Source: Evansella alkalicola (GTDB taxonomy: Bacteria; Bacillota; Bacilli; Bacillales; Salisediminibacteriaceae). Taken from it: a stretch of DNA of 64,000 bases. The notes below the pieces were generated by a model. It did no database searches. It saw only the letters and a list, made by a program, of their open reading frames with translations, and was not told where the DNA came from. How positions within the stretch are numbered: position 1 is the first letter of the stretch; every line of letters begins with the position of its first letter. Below, piece by piece: positions 1 through 8,364 of this stretch. The stretch spans positions 1 to 64,000 of the forward strand of contig NZ_JAHQCR010000017.1 in the NCBI RefSeq assembly GCF_019042735.1, in the 5' to 3' direction. The position numbers were made by a program, and so were the translations under genes.

Positions 1-1
1 C

Positions 2-29
2 GTATTGTCAAAACTTTTTATAGAAAATA
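2..29 (+). repeat. Left terminal inverted repeat of the insertion sequence
   Basis: The stretch beginning gtattgtcaaaa and continuing to tagaaaatag matches, with a few mismatches and a small gap, the reverse complement of 1803-1830. This is what transposase-bound ends look like. Confidence 0.75.
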
Positions 30-142
30 GGCTATTAATCTTAATATGTGAGGGTTTTTGAGCAAAAAAATTGCCACCCCCTGATTTCTGTAGATAATTG
101 AGGTTACCACACACCCAATTCCAGAAAAGGAAGTGACAAAAG

Positions 143-1582
143 TTGTACCCTCAAATTATAACCTATTTACTTACATTTATAAAATATCAAGAAGAAATAA
201 TTAAGACTTTACTCACTCTACTTATTGGTAAAAGCATGTTTGATAAGCCAAAGTCTACAGAGACTCCTGTAAATAAACCTTATCGGAAACTTCAGGTAGA
301 CGACCTTCCGATCGTCGAAACCTTTGAAAAGCTAAACTATAAGGTACTGTTACAAGAGCATAAAATAGCTAAAGGTAAAGTACTAAAACCGGTGAGAAGA
401 CATGTGAATTCTACACCTGTTCCTACAACGATAAAATGTCCAAAGTGTGGTGCTCCATCTGAGTATTTATACGCAAATAATGGAGCGAAAGGACAATATC
501 AATGTAAGGTGTGTACGTGCCTTTTCAGTGAAAAGAACCGGTATCTGAAAGAAGCTGTCCTCAAGTGTCCCCACTGTTCTTTTTCACTAGAAAAAGTGAA
601 GGAAAGAAAAGACTTTGATGTTTACAAGTGTAAAAATGATAACTGTACTTACTATCAAAGGAACTTGAAAGGCTTATCTAAAAGAGAGAAAAAGCAATTT
701 GAGCAGGACCCACAAGCTTTCAAGATGCGCTATATCTTCCGTCAATTTCGAATAGATTATCAACCTTTAGCTAAACACTCGCCACAAAAGCCTAAAGTAG
801 ATTTAACCAGGCTGTATGTGTCTCCACATACATTAGGACTTATTTTAACTTATCACGTTAACTATGGGCTTTCTGCTCGCAGGACGGCAGCCATCATGAA
901 AGATATACATGGAGTATCTATTTCCCATCAAACCATTTTAAATTACGAGAACAGTGCTGCTTTGTACCTTAAGCCTTTTGTAGATCATTATCCTTATGAG
1001 CTATCAGACCAATTTTGCGGTGATGAAACATACATCCGCGTCAATGGTCGTTGGCATTATATCTTTTTCTTTTTTGATGCGGTGAAGAAGATCATCCTGT
1101 CTTATCCTGTCTCACCTAATCGAGATACACCATCGGCTATACGAGCTATCGATGAAGTACTCATTAAACTAAAAGAAATACCTAAAGACTTAACCTTTGT
1201 CGTTGATGGAAACCCTATCTATCTGTTGGCTCAACACTTCTTTGCCCAACACAACATCTCATTTGATGTGAAGCAGGTCATTGGTTTGACCAACGAAGAT
1301 GACGTATCCAGGGAATTCAGGCCACTTAAACAAATTATTGAGAGACTCAATAGGACATTCAAAGGGAACTATCGTTCCACGCATGGTTTTGGTTCCAATC
1401 AAGGATCTGTTTCCTATGTGACTCTATTCGTGGCGTACTTTAACTTTCTAAGACCACACTCCTCAATTGAAGGTAGAGTCCCTGTGATGATCCCTGAGCT
1501 AGAGAAGCTTCCCCACATGCCAGCAAGGTGGACAAGGCTAATATATATGGCACAAGAATGGCTAGCAGAGCAACAAGACTAA
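143..1582 (+). CDS. DDE transposase with N-terminal zinc ribbons (IS6/IS240-like)
   Basis: It catalyses cut or copy of the surrounding insertion sequence. The 479-residue protein starts with TTG behind an aaaggaagtg ribosome binding site (127-136). The N-terminal half carries two cysteine clusters (CPKC...CKVC near residues 95-125 and CPHC...CKNDNC near 140-170) that look like zinc ribbons for DNA binding. The C-terminal RNase-H-like catalytic core shows D294 (GDETYIRV), D355 (VVDGNPIY) and E400 (IIERLNRTFKG), followed by FLRPHSS, the usual end of rve/DDE folds. The frame is intact, so the element may be active. Compared with classical IS6 transposases of about 230 residues it is about twice as long because of the added N-terminal domain. 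Confidence 0.85.
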   Translation: MYPQIITYLLTFIKYQEEIIKTLLTLLIGKSMFDKPKSTETPVNKPYRKLQVDDLPIVETFEKLNYKVLLQEHKIAKGKVLKPVRRHVNSTPVPTTIKCPKCGAPSEYLYANNGAKGQYQCKVCTCLFSEKNRYLKEAVLKCPHCSFSLEKVKERKDFDVYKCKNDNCTYYQRNLKGLSKREKKQFEQDPQAFKMRYIFRQFRIDYQPLAKHSPQKPKVDLTRLYVSPHTLGLILTYHVNYGLSARRTAAIMKDIHGVSISHQTILNYENSAALYLKPFVDHYPYELSDQFCGDETYIRVNGRWHYIFFFFDAVKKIILSYPVSPNRDTPSAIRAIDEVLIKLKEIPKDLTFVVDGNPIYLLAQHFFAQHNISFDVKQVIGLTNEDDVSREFRPLKQIIERLNRTFKGNYRSTHGFGSNQGSVSYVTLFVAYFNFLRPHSSIEGRVPVMIPELEKLPHMPARWTRLIYMAQEWLAEQQD

Positions 1583-1626
1583 CTTTTGTTTAGCAGAGCC
1601 CTGGAACTAGCGATCGGCGAAGCGAA

Positions 1627-1751
1627 CTCTTGACAAACCGAACTTACCAATGGTTTAAAATGGAAACACCAAGGGCTTATTTGGCATGCCTTCTTTTGTC
1701 CCCTTCGCCCTTGATAAGCAACTCTCAAACCATTGGTGTGTTTGTCAAGAG
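1627..1751. other. Long imperfect hairpin between transposase and right IS end
   Basis: Three nested arm pairs are visible: ctcttgacaaac (1627-1638) with gtttgtcaagag (1740-1751), accaatggttt (1647-1657) with aaaccattggt (1727-1737), and caagggc (1670-1676) with gcccttg (1707-1713). The whole 125 bases can fold into one extended stem on either strand. A 61-codon open frame crosses it but has no ribosome binding site. It could be a structured RNA, a remnant of an older end, or a block to read-through; which of these is not decided by the sequence. Confidence 0.6.
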
Positions 1752-1802
1752 CGATTGCGGCAGCCTCCCTCTCAAAAAAATAATAACCATCTCATGTTGG
1801 TC

Positions 1803-1830
1803 TATTTTTTCATAGAACTTTTGACACTAC
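1803..1830 (-). repeat. Right terminal inverted repeat of the insertion sequence
   Basis: Read on the minus strand it begins gtagtgtcaaaagttctat followed by gaaaaaatag, pairing with the left end at 2-29. The next base (1831) starts the unique flank upstream of cydA. Confidence 0.75.
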
Positions 1831-1895
1831 CTTCATGGTAGCTAATTTAGAAAAGTATGAAAAAATCAAGTGTTTTAGAACCCCCAAATAATGTA

Positions 1896-2048
1896 TTCAC
1901 AAATATTTCACTTTTTGTTCAATAAACGCTCACAACTTCACAAAATATGAGTGAAAACACCTATAATCATTTTTAAAAATAATTATTACTATAGAAACAG
2001 TGTAAAATATTATAGTTCTTTTACTTACTTGCGGTGACTATATTTCAC
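1896..2048 (+). promoter_or_regulatory. Candidate cydABS control region with TTCAC/GTGAA half-sites
   Basis: The 320 bases between the IS end and cydA are AT-rich and non-coding. They hold three pairs of half-sites similar to those of the redox repressor Rex (family consensus TTGTGAAnnnnTTCACAA): ttcacaaatatttcac at 1896-1911, ttcac...gtgaa at 1937-1955, and ggtgactatatttcac at 2033-2048. None matches the consensus spacing exactly. A weak promoter TTGCGG...TTATAT with 18-base spacing would overlap the last site. Rex control of cyd is known in Bacillus; here it is inference. Confidence 0.35.
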
Positions 2049-2152
2049 TTTGTTATATAGATATGCCTTTTTTATTTCTCTAAAAAGTAGAATTACTCTA
2101 CTAGATATTGAACAATACAAAAAATAACTCGCAATTGAATAGGAGGAACATC

Positions 2153-3511
2153 ATGTTTTTTGAATACGATCCGGTCATTTATAGTCGTATCCTAACAGGT
2201 CTAACACTTGGTTTTCATGTTATTTTTGCGACCATCGGTGTCGGAATTCCATTAATGATTGCCATTGCAGAATGGATGGGGATCAAACGAAATGATCCCC
2301 ATTATACTTTGATGGCAAGACGCTGGGCAAGGGGCTTTGTAGTTACGGTTGCCGTTGGTGTAGTAACTGGTACGGCCATCGGTCTACAGTTAAGTCTATT
2401 GTGGCCAAACTTCATGCAAGCTGCAGGTCACACGATAGGTTTACCCATGTTTATGGAAACTTTTGCGTTTTTCTTTGAAGCTATCTTTCTAGGAATCTAC
2501 CTGTATACATGGGATCGCTGGAAGAGCAAAATGAAGCACTTCCTATTAGTAATACCAATTGTAATTGGGGCAACTGCAAGTGCATTCTTCATAACTTCAG
2601 TAAATTCATTTATGAACTTCCCACAAGGTTTTACTATGATCGATGGAATCTTAACTGACGTAAGTCCGTTGGCTGCCATGTTTAACCCTGCAACTCCAAC
2701 GAAAATATCTCACGTAATCATCACGTGTTACTTAACATCTGCATTTATTCTTGGAGCGATTGCTGCTTACAAGCTGTTAAAAGGCAATAATCACATCTAT
2801 TACAAAAAAGCATTACACTTAACAATGGTATCAGCAGCCGTTTTTGCTATAGGTACAGCAATAATTGGAGACCTGTCTGGAAAATACCTACATGAATATC
2901 AACCTGAGAAATTAGCAGCCGCCGAATGGCACTTTGAAACAGAAAGTGAAGCACCATTAATTTTAGGTGGAATCCTTACTGATGATAACGAAGTCAGATA
3001 TGCCTTAAAAATACCATTTGCACTAAGTATATTAGCTGGTGGCACACCAGATACAATAGTCATTGGACTAAATGATTTCCCTGCTGAGGAACTTCCTCCA
3101 CTATGGATCCACTATGCCTTTGACTTAATGGTCTTTATTGGAATGTATTTAGCCTTCGTTTCTGTCCTGTTTGTGTTTATGAATTGGAAGAAAAATTGGA
3201 ACGCTTTTAATCGACCTTTATTATGGAGTGTCTTAGCGGGAGGACCATTAGCCATGCTTGCTATTGAAGCTGGTTGGTTCTTTACAGAAGTCGGTAGACA
3301 ACCATGGATACTAAATCAGGTTATGACCGTAGCTGAGGGTGCAACGACATCACAACATGTGGATATCATGCTTTATGTATTCATCATTTTATATGCAGTA
3401 CTTGGAATTACTTGTGTTCGAGTACTTTCACGAATGTTTAAAAATAACCCTGTTGAACGAGAGCTAGAAAAACGTGGTCTTACCCACACGGACGATCGTA
3501 AAGCCAACTAA
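2153..3511 (+). CDS. cydA: Cytochrome bd ubiquinol/menaquinol oxidase subunit I
   Basis: CydA is the haem-carrying subunit of the bd-type terminal quinol oxidase in the cytoplasmic membrane; it reduces O2 to water at high affinity. The frame is open from 2108, but the ATG at 2153 follows aggaggaacatc and gives the normal N-terminus (FEYDPVIYSRILTGLTLGFH), 452 residues. Expected ligands are seen: H22 (equivalent to E. coli H19, haem b595), E102 and E109 in FMETFAFFFEA, and H187 in TKISHVI (equivalent to H186, haem b558). The quinol loop is of the short type. It is followed after 17 bases by cydB. Length and sequence fit Bacillus CydA. Confidence 0.97.
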   Translation: MFFEYDPVIYSRILTGLTLGFHVIFATIGVGIPLMIAIAEWMGIKRNDPHYTLMARRWARGFVVTVAVGVVTGTAIGLQLSLLWPNFMQAAGHTIGLPMFMETFAFFFEAIFLGIYLYTWDRWKSKMKHFLLVIPIVIGATASAFFITSVNSFMNFPQGFTMIDGILTDVSPLAAMFNPATPTKISHVIITCYLTSAFILGAIAAYKLLKGNNHIYYKKALHLTMVSAAVFAIGTAIIGDLSGKYLHEYQPEKLAAAEWHFETESEAPLILGGILTDDNEVRYALKIPFALSILAGGTPDTIVIGLNDFPAEELPPLWIHYAFDLMVFIGMYLAFVSVLFVFMNWKKNWNAFNRPLLWSVLAGGPLAMLAIEAGWFFTEVGRQPWILNQVMTVAEGATTSQHVDIMLYVFIILYAVLGITCVRVLSRMFKNNPVERELEKRGLTHTDDRKAN

Positions 3512-3528
3512 AGGAGGGGTAGGAAAAG

Positions 3529-4542
3529 ATGAGTTACGAAATTTTAGGGATAACTGTACTATGGATCTTTTTATACGGCTATTTGATCGTGGCCTCTGTC
3601 GACTTTGGCGCAGGATTCTTTAGCTACTATACGAAACGAACAAAGCAAAATCACATTACTCACAATATTATTCAACGTTACCTATCGCCTGTTTGGGAAG
3701 TTACTAACGTTTTCCTCGTGTTCTTCTTTATTGGAATCGTTGGATTCTTCCCAGATACAGCCTATTATTATGGAACAGCTCTTCTCATTCCAGGAAGTGT
3801 TGCTATCATTTTATTGGCAATTCGAGGGTCTTACTATGCCTTTGCAACCTATGGTGCAAAGGAAAGTCCACTATATAATTTTTTGTATGGAGCAACTGGA
3901 CTTCTCATTCCATCTTCCCTTTCTACTGTCTTGACGATTTCAGAAGGGGGATATGTAGTCGTTGAAGATGGGAACGTAAGGTTATTATATGGTGAACTAT
4001 TCGGAAGCCTCTATTCTTGGGGTGTTGTAGTTTTAGCAATTGTCAGTGTTCTCTTTATTTCAGCTAGTTTCCTTACCTATTATTCATCAAGGGCAAAGGA
4101 TGAAGGGGCACTAAAATTGCTTCGTAAATATGCACTGACATGGTCTCTCCCTGCTATAGGTATGGGAATCATCGTATTTTTCCTATTAGGAAAACGAAAT
4201 CCTCTACACTATCAAAATATGGTTGACATATGGTGGGTATTTGGAATCTCTTTTATTGCTTTTATCATTGCAACGTATTTAATTTGGAAGCGCCGTAACT
4301 ATGGAACGGCATTTATATTAGTAATGATCCAATATTTCGCTGCCTTCTTTGGATATGGAGCAGCACATCTACCTTATTTACTTTATCCGTATTTAACAAT
4401 ATATGATGGTTTCACGAATGAGTCTATGGCACTTGCTCTAGTGATTGCATTTATTGCTGGGCTTCTATTATTGATTCCTTCCTTATACTTGCTCATGCGT
4501 ACATTCTTGTTTGACGCAGATTATGTGCAAGGGAAAAAATGA
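3529..4542 (+). CDS. cydB: Cytochrome bd oxidase subunit II
   Basis: CydB is the second large membrane subunit of the bd oxidase; it packs against CydA and stabilises the haem site. The 337-residue protein has many hydrophobic helices and starts behind aaggaggggtaggaaaag. The N-terminal signature (LWIFLYGYLIVASVDFGAGFF) with the conserved aspartate of the first helix is present. Its start lies 17 bases after cydA, so the two are translated from one message. The length equals that of the Bacillus homologue as I recall it (about 338). Confidence 0.97.
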   Translation: MSYEILGITVLWIFLYGYLIVASVDFGAGFFSYYTKRTKQNHITHNIIQRYLSPVWEVTNVFLVFFFIGIVGFFPDTAYYYGTALLIPGSVAIILLAIRGSYYAFATYGAKESPLYNFLYGATGLLIPSSLSTVLTISEGGYVVVEDGNVRLLYGELFGSLYSWGVVVLAIVSVLFISASFLTYYSSRAKDEGALKLLRKYALTWSLPAIGMGIIVFFLLGKRNPLHYQNMVDIWWVFGISFIAFIIATYLIWKRRNYGTAFILVMIQYFAAFFGYGAAHLPYLLYPYLTIYDGFTNESMALALVIAFIAGLLLLIPSLYLLMRTFLFDADYVQGKK

Positions 4543-4619
4543 TGTCCGGCCTCGTAACATGAACAGATTTGATTGAAAAATTAAGTATCCTAATTTATTG
4601 AAAAAAGGAGGAGTTACAA

Positions 4620-4784
4620 ATGGATATTACACAATTTCTAATTATGATTGCCCCACCGTTAGTTATGGTGGCATGTGTGGCCCTCGTTTTCCTTTGGGCG
4701 ACTTACGGAAAAACTCCTAATTATATAAATGAAGATAAAGACAAGGATAATAACGAGCCAGTCCAAAAGGTAGCGAATCAATAA
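4620..4784 (+). CDS. cydS: Small bd-oxidase subunit, CydS-like (54 aa)
   Basis: A 54-codon gene that is easy to miss, preceded by aaaaaaggaggagttacaa, 77 bases after cydB and before the operon terminator. The product starts MDITQFLIMIAPPLVMVAC and has a single hydrophobic helix (about residues 5-28), then a charged tail rich in Asp, Asn and Lys. The motif FLIM-AP followed by a helix matches the one-helix CydS subunit described in the Geobacillus thermodenitrificans bd oxidase (33 residues), which sits where CydX sits in E. coli. The tail is longer than in that protein. Function is inferred from position and motif; I am fairly sure it is an accessory bd-oxidase subunit. Confidence 0.85.
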   Translation: MDITQFLIMIAPPLVMVACVALVFLWATYGKTPNYINEDKDKDNNEPVQKVANQ

Positions 4785-4787
4785 AAC

Positions 4788-4828
4788 GTTAAGAGGGTGC
4801 CCCATAATTTTTGGGACACCCTCTTAAC
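4788..4828. terminator. Bidirectional terminator between cydABS and cydDC
   Basis: gttaagagggtgcccc (4788-4803) pairs with gggacaccctcttaac (4813-4828) around a short T-rich loop; a single G-U pair interrupts it. It lies between the converging cydS (ends 4784) and cydC (ends 4831) and can serve both strands. Confidence 0.85.
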
Positions 4829-4830
4829 AT

Positions 4831-6570
4831 TTATAAAATACTTGCTTCAATCTGTTTCATCTCGTAAAAATAGCCACGTTTTCTCATCAATTCATCAAAC
4901 GTACCTGTTTCAACAATTCCCCCGTTTTCCATGACTATAATTTGATCCATTTTTTCAAGACCCTTCAAACGATGACTGATGAGGACAAAAGTATCCTCGT
5001 CCTCCATAAATAATTGATCATAAATAAATTGCTCCGTTAGGGAATCTACTGAAGAAGTAGGTTCATCTAATAACCATAAATGGGAAGCCTTTAACATAGC
5101 CCTAGCAATTGCCAATCGTTGTTTTTCTCCTCCAGAAAGGTTTTCCCCCTTCTCAAGTACTGGATCATCAAGAGAAAAATCTTCGAGTTTGACCGCTTCT
5201 AAGGCCTTCTTCAATTGTCCATCTGACAAGTCGTCACTAGCCAACAATAAGTTTTCTCTAATAGTTCCATAGAAAAAATGATTGCTTTGAAGGACAACAT
5301 TCGTGCCTTCCCAGATGTTTTCTGCTTTTAGTTGATGGGTAGACTTGCCGTTTAGTATTATATCTCCTCTGAATTCTGGATAAGCCTTTAATAGTAAATA
5401 TAAGAGTGTAGATTTACCGCTTCCACTTGGTCCCACAATGGCAGTTTTAGTCCCTGCTGGTATTTTCAATGAAACGTTTTTCAATGCTAAGCGTGGTTCA
5501 TCTGGAAAACCAAATGAAAGATTTTTAACTTCTAATGACCATGCTTGATCCACATTTAATGCACCTAATTCACCGTCTTCATTATCTGCATTTCCTGGAG
5601 ACAACGTCGATTCATTTTCTTTTTGATCCACAACAGAAAATAACCTTCCTGCGGCTCTACGACTATCTTCAAAATGATTCGGAAAAGAAGCCATTGGCGT
5701 CGAGTTTTCAAAAACGGTTAAAGATATCATTACGAGCATTGCTAAAAATACCCCATCTAACTGCCCTTCCACAACAAACAGTGCACCAATTGTTAGTATA
5801 AGCCAAGATATCATAAGCGAAAGGGTTTGATTAATCGATTGACTATAAATAGCCTGAAGCCCGTACTTTTCCTGCTCATTAACATACGATTGAGATGCCT
5901 TCAATAGTTGTTCCTCTTGAGAATCTAGCTTTTGGTGCAGTTTGAGATCCCTAAATCCATAGTGGTATTCTGTTACTTCTGTAGAAAGGGCACCACGAAC
6001 CTCCCTTAACTGATGCTGAATCCCCCGCTGCTTCATGGCGAACCATAAAGGTACAACAAAGCCTGTTAATATTAAGCCAAAAACTAGTATAAGGGCTATG
6101 GGTACAGAGAAGAAGGAGGTAAATACAATCGTACTTAGAAAAACAATTACCATTACAATTGGGGGATAATAAACCCGCAAGAAAAAGTTTTGCAAGCTTT
6201 CCACATCTCCGACTATCCTAGATAATAGATCACCGCTTCTGTATCGATTGAATATCCTCGGTGCCAGTGGCTCAAGTTTTTCAAAGAAATGGACCCTTAG
6301 ATTACTAAGTTTAGTAAATGTAGCTCGATGAGAATAGAATCGTTCTCCATATTTACTCAACGCTCGAGTAAAGCTAAATAGCTTAAGAAGGGCAATACTT
6401 ACAGTCAAAATATATAAAGGTGGATTTACAGCTGCCTTTGATATTAAATAACCGCTATTTGCAAATAAAGCCACAGCTGCAGTTCCTGCTAAATACCCAA
6501 ATAATATAGACAGTAAAACGTCCTTTTTTTCTGCCATCATCAGCTTTATCACTAATCGTAAATCCTTCAT
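4831..6570 (-). CDS. cydC: Thiol reductant ABC exporter subunit CydC
   Basis: CydC forms with CydD a heterodimeric ABC exporter that sends glutathione/cysteine-type thiols out of the cytoplasm and is needed for assembly of cytochrome bd. The 579-residue protein is a fused exporter half: six membrane helices (about 1-300) followed by an ATPase domain with Walker A GPSGSGKSTLL, signature LSGGEKQRLAIARAML, Walker B LWLLDEPTSSVD and switch histidine in ISHRLKGL. The catalytic glutamate is present. Its ATG overlaps the cydD stop by four bases, so translation is coupled. In B. subtilis the four cyd genes are collinear; here the pair runs towards cydABS. Confidence 0.92.
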   Translation of the reverse strand: MKDLRLVIKLMMAEKKDVLLSILFGYLAGTAAVALFANSGYLISKAAVNPPLYILTVSIALLKLFSFTRALSKYGERFYSHRATFTKLSNLRVHFFEKLEPLAPRIFNRYRSGDLLSRIVGDVESLQNFFLRVYYPPIVMVIVFLSTIVFTSFFSVPIALILVFGLILTGFVVPLWFAMKQRGIQHQLREVRGALSTEVTEYHYGFRDLKLHQKLDSQEEQLLKASQSYVNEQEKYGLQAIYSQSINQTLSLMISWLILTIGALFVVEGQLDGVFLAMLVMISLTVFENSTPMASFPNHFEDSRRAAGRLFSVVDQKENESTLSPGNADNEDGELGALNVDQAWSLEVKNLSFGFPDEPRLALKNVSLKIPAGTKTAIVGPSGSGKSTLLYLLLKAYPEFRGDIILNGKSTHQLKAENIWEGTNVVLQSNHFFYGTIRENLLLASDDLSDGQLKKALEAVKLEDFSLDDPVLEKGENLSGGEKQRLAIARAMLKASHLWLLDEPTSSVDSLTEQFIYDQLFMEDEDTFVLISHRLKGLEKMDQIIVMENGGIVETGTFDELMRKRGYFYEMKQIEASIL

Positions 6571-8297
6571 CCCACATCACCTCGCTGTAATGAAACCATA
6601 TCACGATAATCCGAGTTTGAATTGGTCAGCTCATCATGAGTACCTTGTGCTACTAACTCTCCATTAGATATAAAGAGAATACTGTCTGAATTTTTTATCG
6701 TATGTAATCGATGGGCGACGGTAATCACCGTAGATGATTGACTTAACTCATAGATGGATTCTTGCAAGATTTTTTCAGTTTGGAGATCTAGTCCAACAGT
6801 AGGTTCATCAAACAGAATGACTGATGGTTTTTTTAGAAATGCTCTAGCTATTGCCATACGTTGTTTTTCACCACCAGAAAGACCTCTTCCCCCTTCTCCA
6901 ATGGTGGTGTCGTAGCCATGCTCAAGCTCTTGAATCATAGAAGCAATTCCAGCCTTTTCAGCAGCTGCTTCCAATTCTATTTGAGAAGTTTCACCTTTCA
7001 CACCAATGGAAATATTCTCTCTTATCGTTCCAGAAAAGAGATACGGATCTTGTGAAATATAGCTTAATTGGTCCATCCAGCTACTTTCCTTATACTCTAA
7101 TAAATCGGATCCATTAATGTTAACTCTTCCTCTAGAAGGTTGAAGAAGACCCGAGATAACCTGCAATAATGTTGACTTACCAGAACCGCTTTTGCCAACA
7201 ATAGCAATTTGGGCAAATGGAGAGATCTCAGCAGAAACATTCTGTAGGGAAAAACCAGTTTCCCCATATTGAAATTGAATATTTTCTAGTCTAATGGTTG
7301 GAGGTTGTGCACCACCATTAAGTATCTTATCTCCCCAAATAACTGGTTGCTCTTCCATTTCCAGTTCTTCAATAATTTTTTTCGCAGCCCCCATACTCCC
7401 TCTCCCTGCATGAAAGGCACTTCCAAGTTCCTTAAGAGAGTTGTAGAATTCTGGAGCAAGTATCAGCACAAAAAATGCTGTATAGAAATTTAGATGCTGA
7501 TATACAACGAGACGAAGCCCCACTTCTAATGCGATAAGGCCTATGCTAAGCATAGAAATAAATTCTAAGGCAAGGGAAGATAAAAATGCCACCTTTAAAA
7601 CATCCATCGTAGCATCACGATATTGTAAACTACTCTGCCGAATAACTTCTTGTTTATCCTTTGCCCTACCAAAGAACTTTAGAGTTGTTAAGCCTTGTAA
7701 AATATCTAGGAATCTTCCTGAAAAAGCTGCCAATTTCTCTAACTGAGCTTCAGATTTCTTTTGCGTTGCGCCTCCAATTATAATCATAAAAATAGGAATG
7801 AACGGAGCTGTCACAATCATGATTAGCCCAGACACCCAATTTAAATAAAATGCAGTTCCAAGAATAATTAATGGAACTACACTCGTTTGGATCATTTGTG
7901 GGTAGTATTTACTATAATAACTATCCACTTCATCCACCGCATCCATCATAATACTAACTTTCTCACCTGATTGTCCTTTTAGTGAGGCTTGGATCGGATT
8001 TTTTGTATATTTACTGAGTAACTTCTGTCTAAACTGCAGTTTTGCTTTAGAAGCCATTTTCATACCAATTCGTCCATTTAAGTATGTAAATAAGGCCCTG
8101 GCTAGTAAAACCATTAATAGGCCTACGATAGATGGCAATACGTCACTCATGTTAGCTGATTTTAAAAACACACCATCTACAATGGACACAATAAAGTAAG
8201 TTTGTCCAATAACAATAACTCCAATTGACAACGCTAAGACATATAGGAGATACATTTGTTTTTTTTGTGCCCGTGCGATTTCTTTTAGTTGCTTCAT
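6567..8297 (-). CDS. cydD: Thiol reductant ABC exporter subunit CydD
   Basis: The first gene of the cydDC pair. The 576-residue half-exporter has six predicted helices and the CydD-specific segment APEFYNSLKELGSAFHAG (around residues 280-300), which separates it from general multidrug exporters. The ATPase domain shows Walker A GKSGSGKSTLL, signature LSGGEKQRMAIARAF, Walker B VILFDEPTVGLD and VAHRLHTI. Both nucleotide sites of the CydDC dimer therefore look catalytically complete. The start at 8297 lies about 70 bases beyond the next gene's end, so the promoter must be in 8298-8364 or transcription continues from the response regulator upstream. Confidence 0.92.
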   Translation of the reverse strand: MKQLKEIARAQKKQMYLLYVLALSIGVIVIGQTYFIVSIVDGVFLKSANMSDVLPSIVGLLMVLLARALFTYLNGRIGMKMASKAKLQFRQKLLSKYTKNPIQASLKGQSGEKVSIMMDAVDEVDSYYSKYYPQMIQTSVVPLIILGTAFYLNWVSGLIMIVTAPFIPIFMIIIGGATQKKSEAQLEKLAAFSGRFLDILQGLTTLKFFGRAKDKQEVIRQSSLQYRDATMDVLKVAFLSSLALEFISMLSIGLIALEVGLRLVVYQHLNFYTAFFVLILAPEFYNSLKELGSAFHAGRGSMGAAKKIIEELEMEEQPVIWGDKILNGGAQPPTIRLENIQFQYGETGFSLQNVSAEISPFAQIAIVGKSGSGKSTLLQVISGLLQPSRGRVNINGSDLLEYKESSWMDQLSYISQDPYLFSGTIRENISIGVKGETSQIELEAAAEKAGIASMIQELEHGYDTTIGEGGRGLSGGEKQRMAIARAFLKKPSVILFDEPTVGLDLQTEKILQESIYELSQSSTVITVAHRLHTIKNSDSILFISNGELVAQGTHDELTNSNSDYRDMVSLQRGDVG

Positions 8298-8364
8298 AAT
8301 TATATTATCTCCATTTCAACAAAGTAAAAATTAAATAGTGACCAAAAAAATTGGTTGAAAGTAC

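Larger units (their letters stand above)
2..1830 (+). mobile_element. Insertion sequence with DDE transposase and terminal inverted repeats
   Basis: The left end (from base 2, gtattgtcaaaacttttt) and the reverse complement of the right end (ending at base 1830, gtagtgtcaaaagttctat) are imperfect inverted repeats over about 25 bases. They enclose one transposase gene at 143-1582. The element would be about 1.83 kb. The left flank lies outside the window except for one base, so a target-site duplication cannot be checked. About 250 bases between the transposase stop and the right end hold a long hairpin, described separately. The transposase resembles the IS6/IS240 DDE group, but the ends do not start with the GG typical of that family, so the family assignment is tentative. 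Confidence 0.8.

Noticed and set aside
143..1582. Phage or plasmid replication gene because of the zinc-ribbon cysteines
   Set aside because: The D, D, E residues and the FLRPHSS ending identify a transposase, and inverted repeats flank it.
1630..1815. Small gene in the right part of the insertion sequence
   Set aside because: The frame runs through the long hairpin and into the right terminal repeat and has no start signal.
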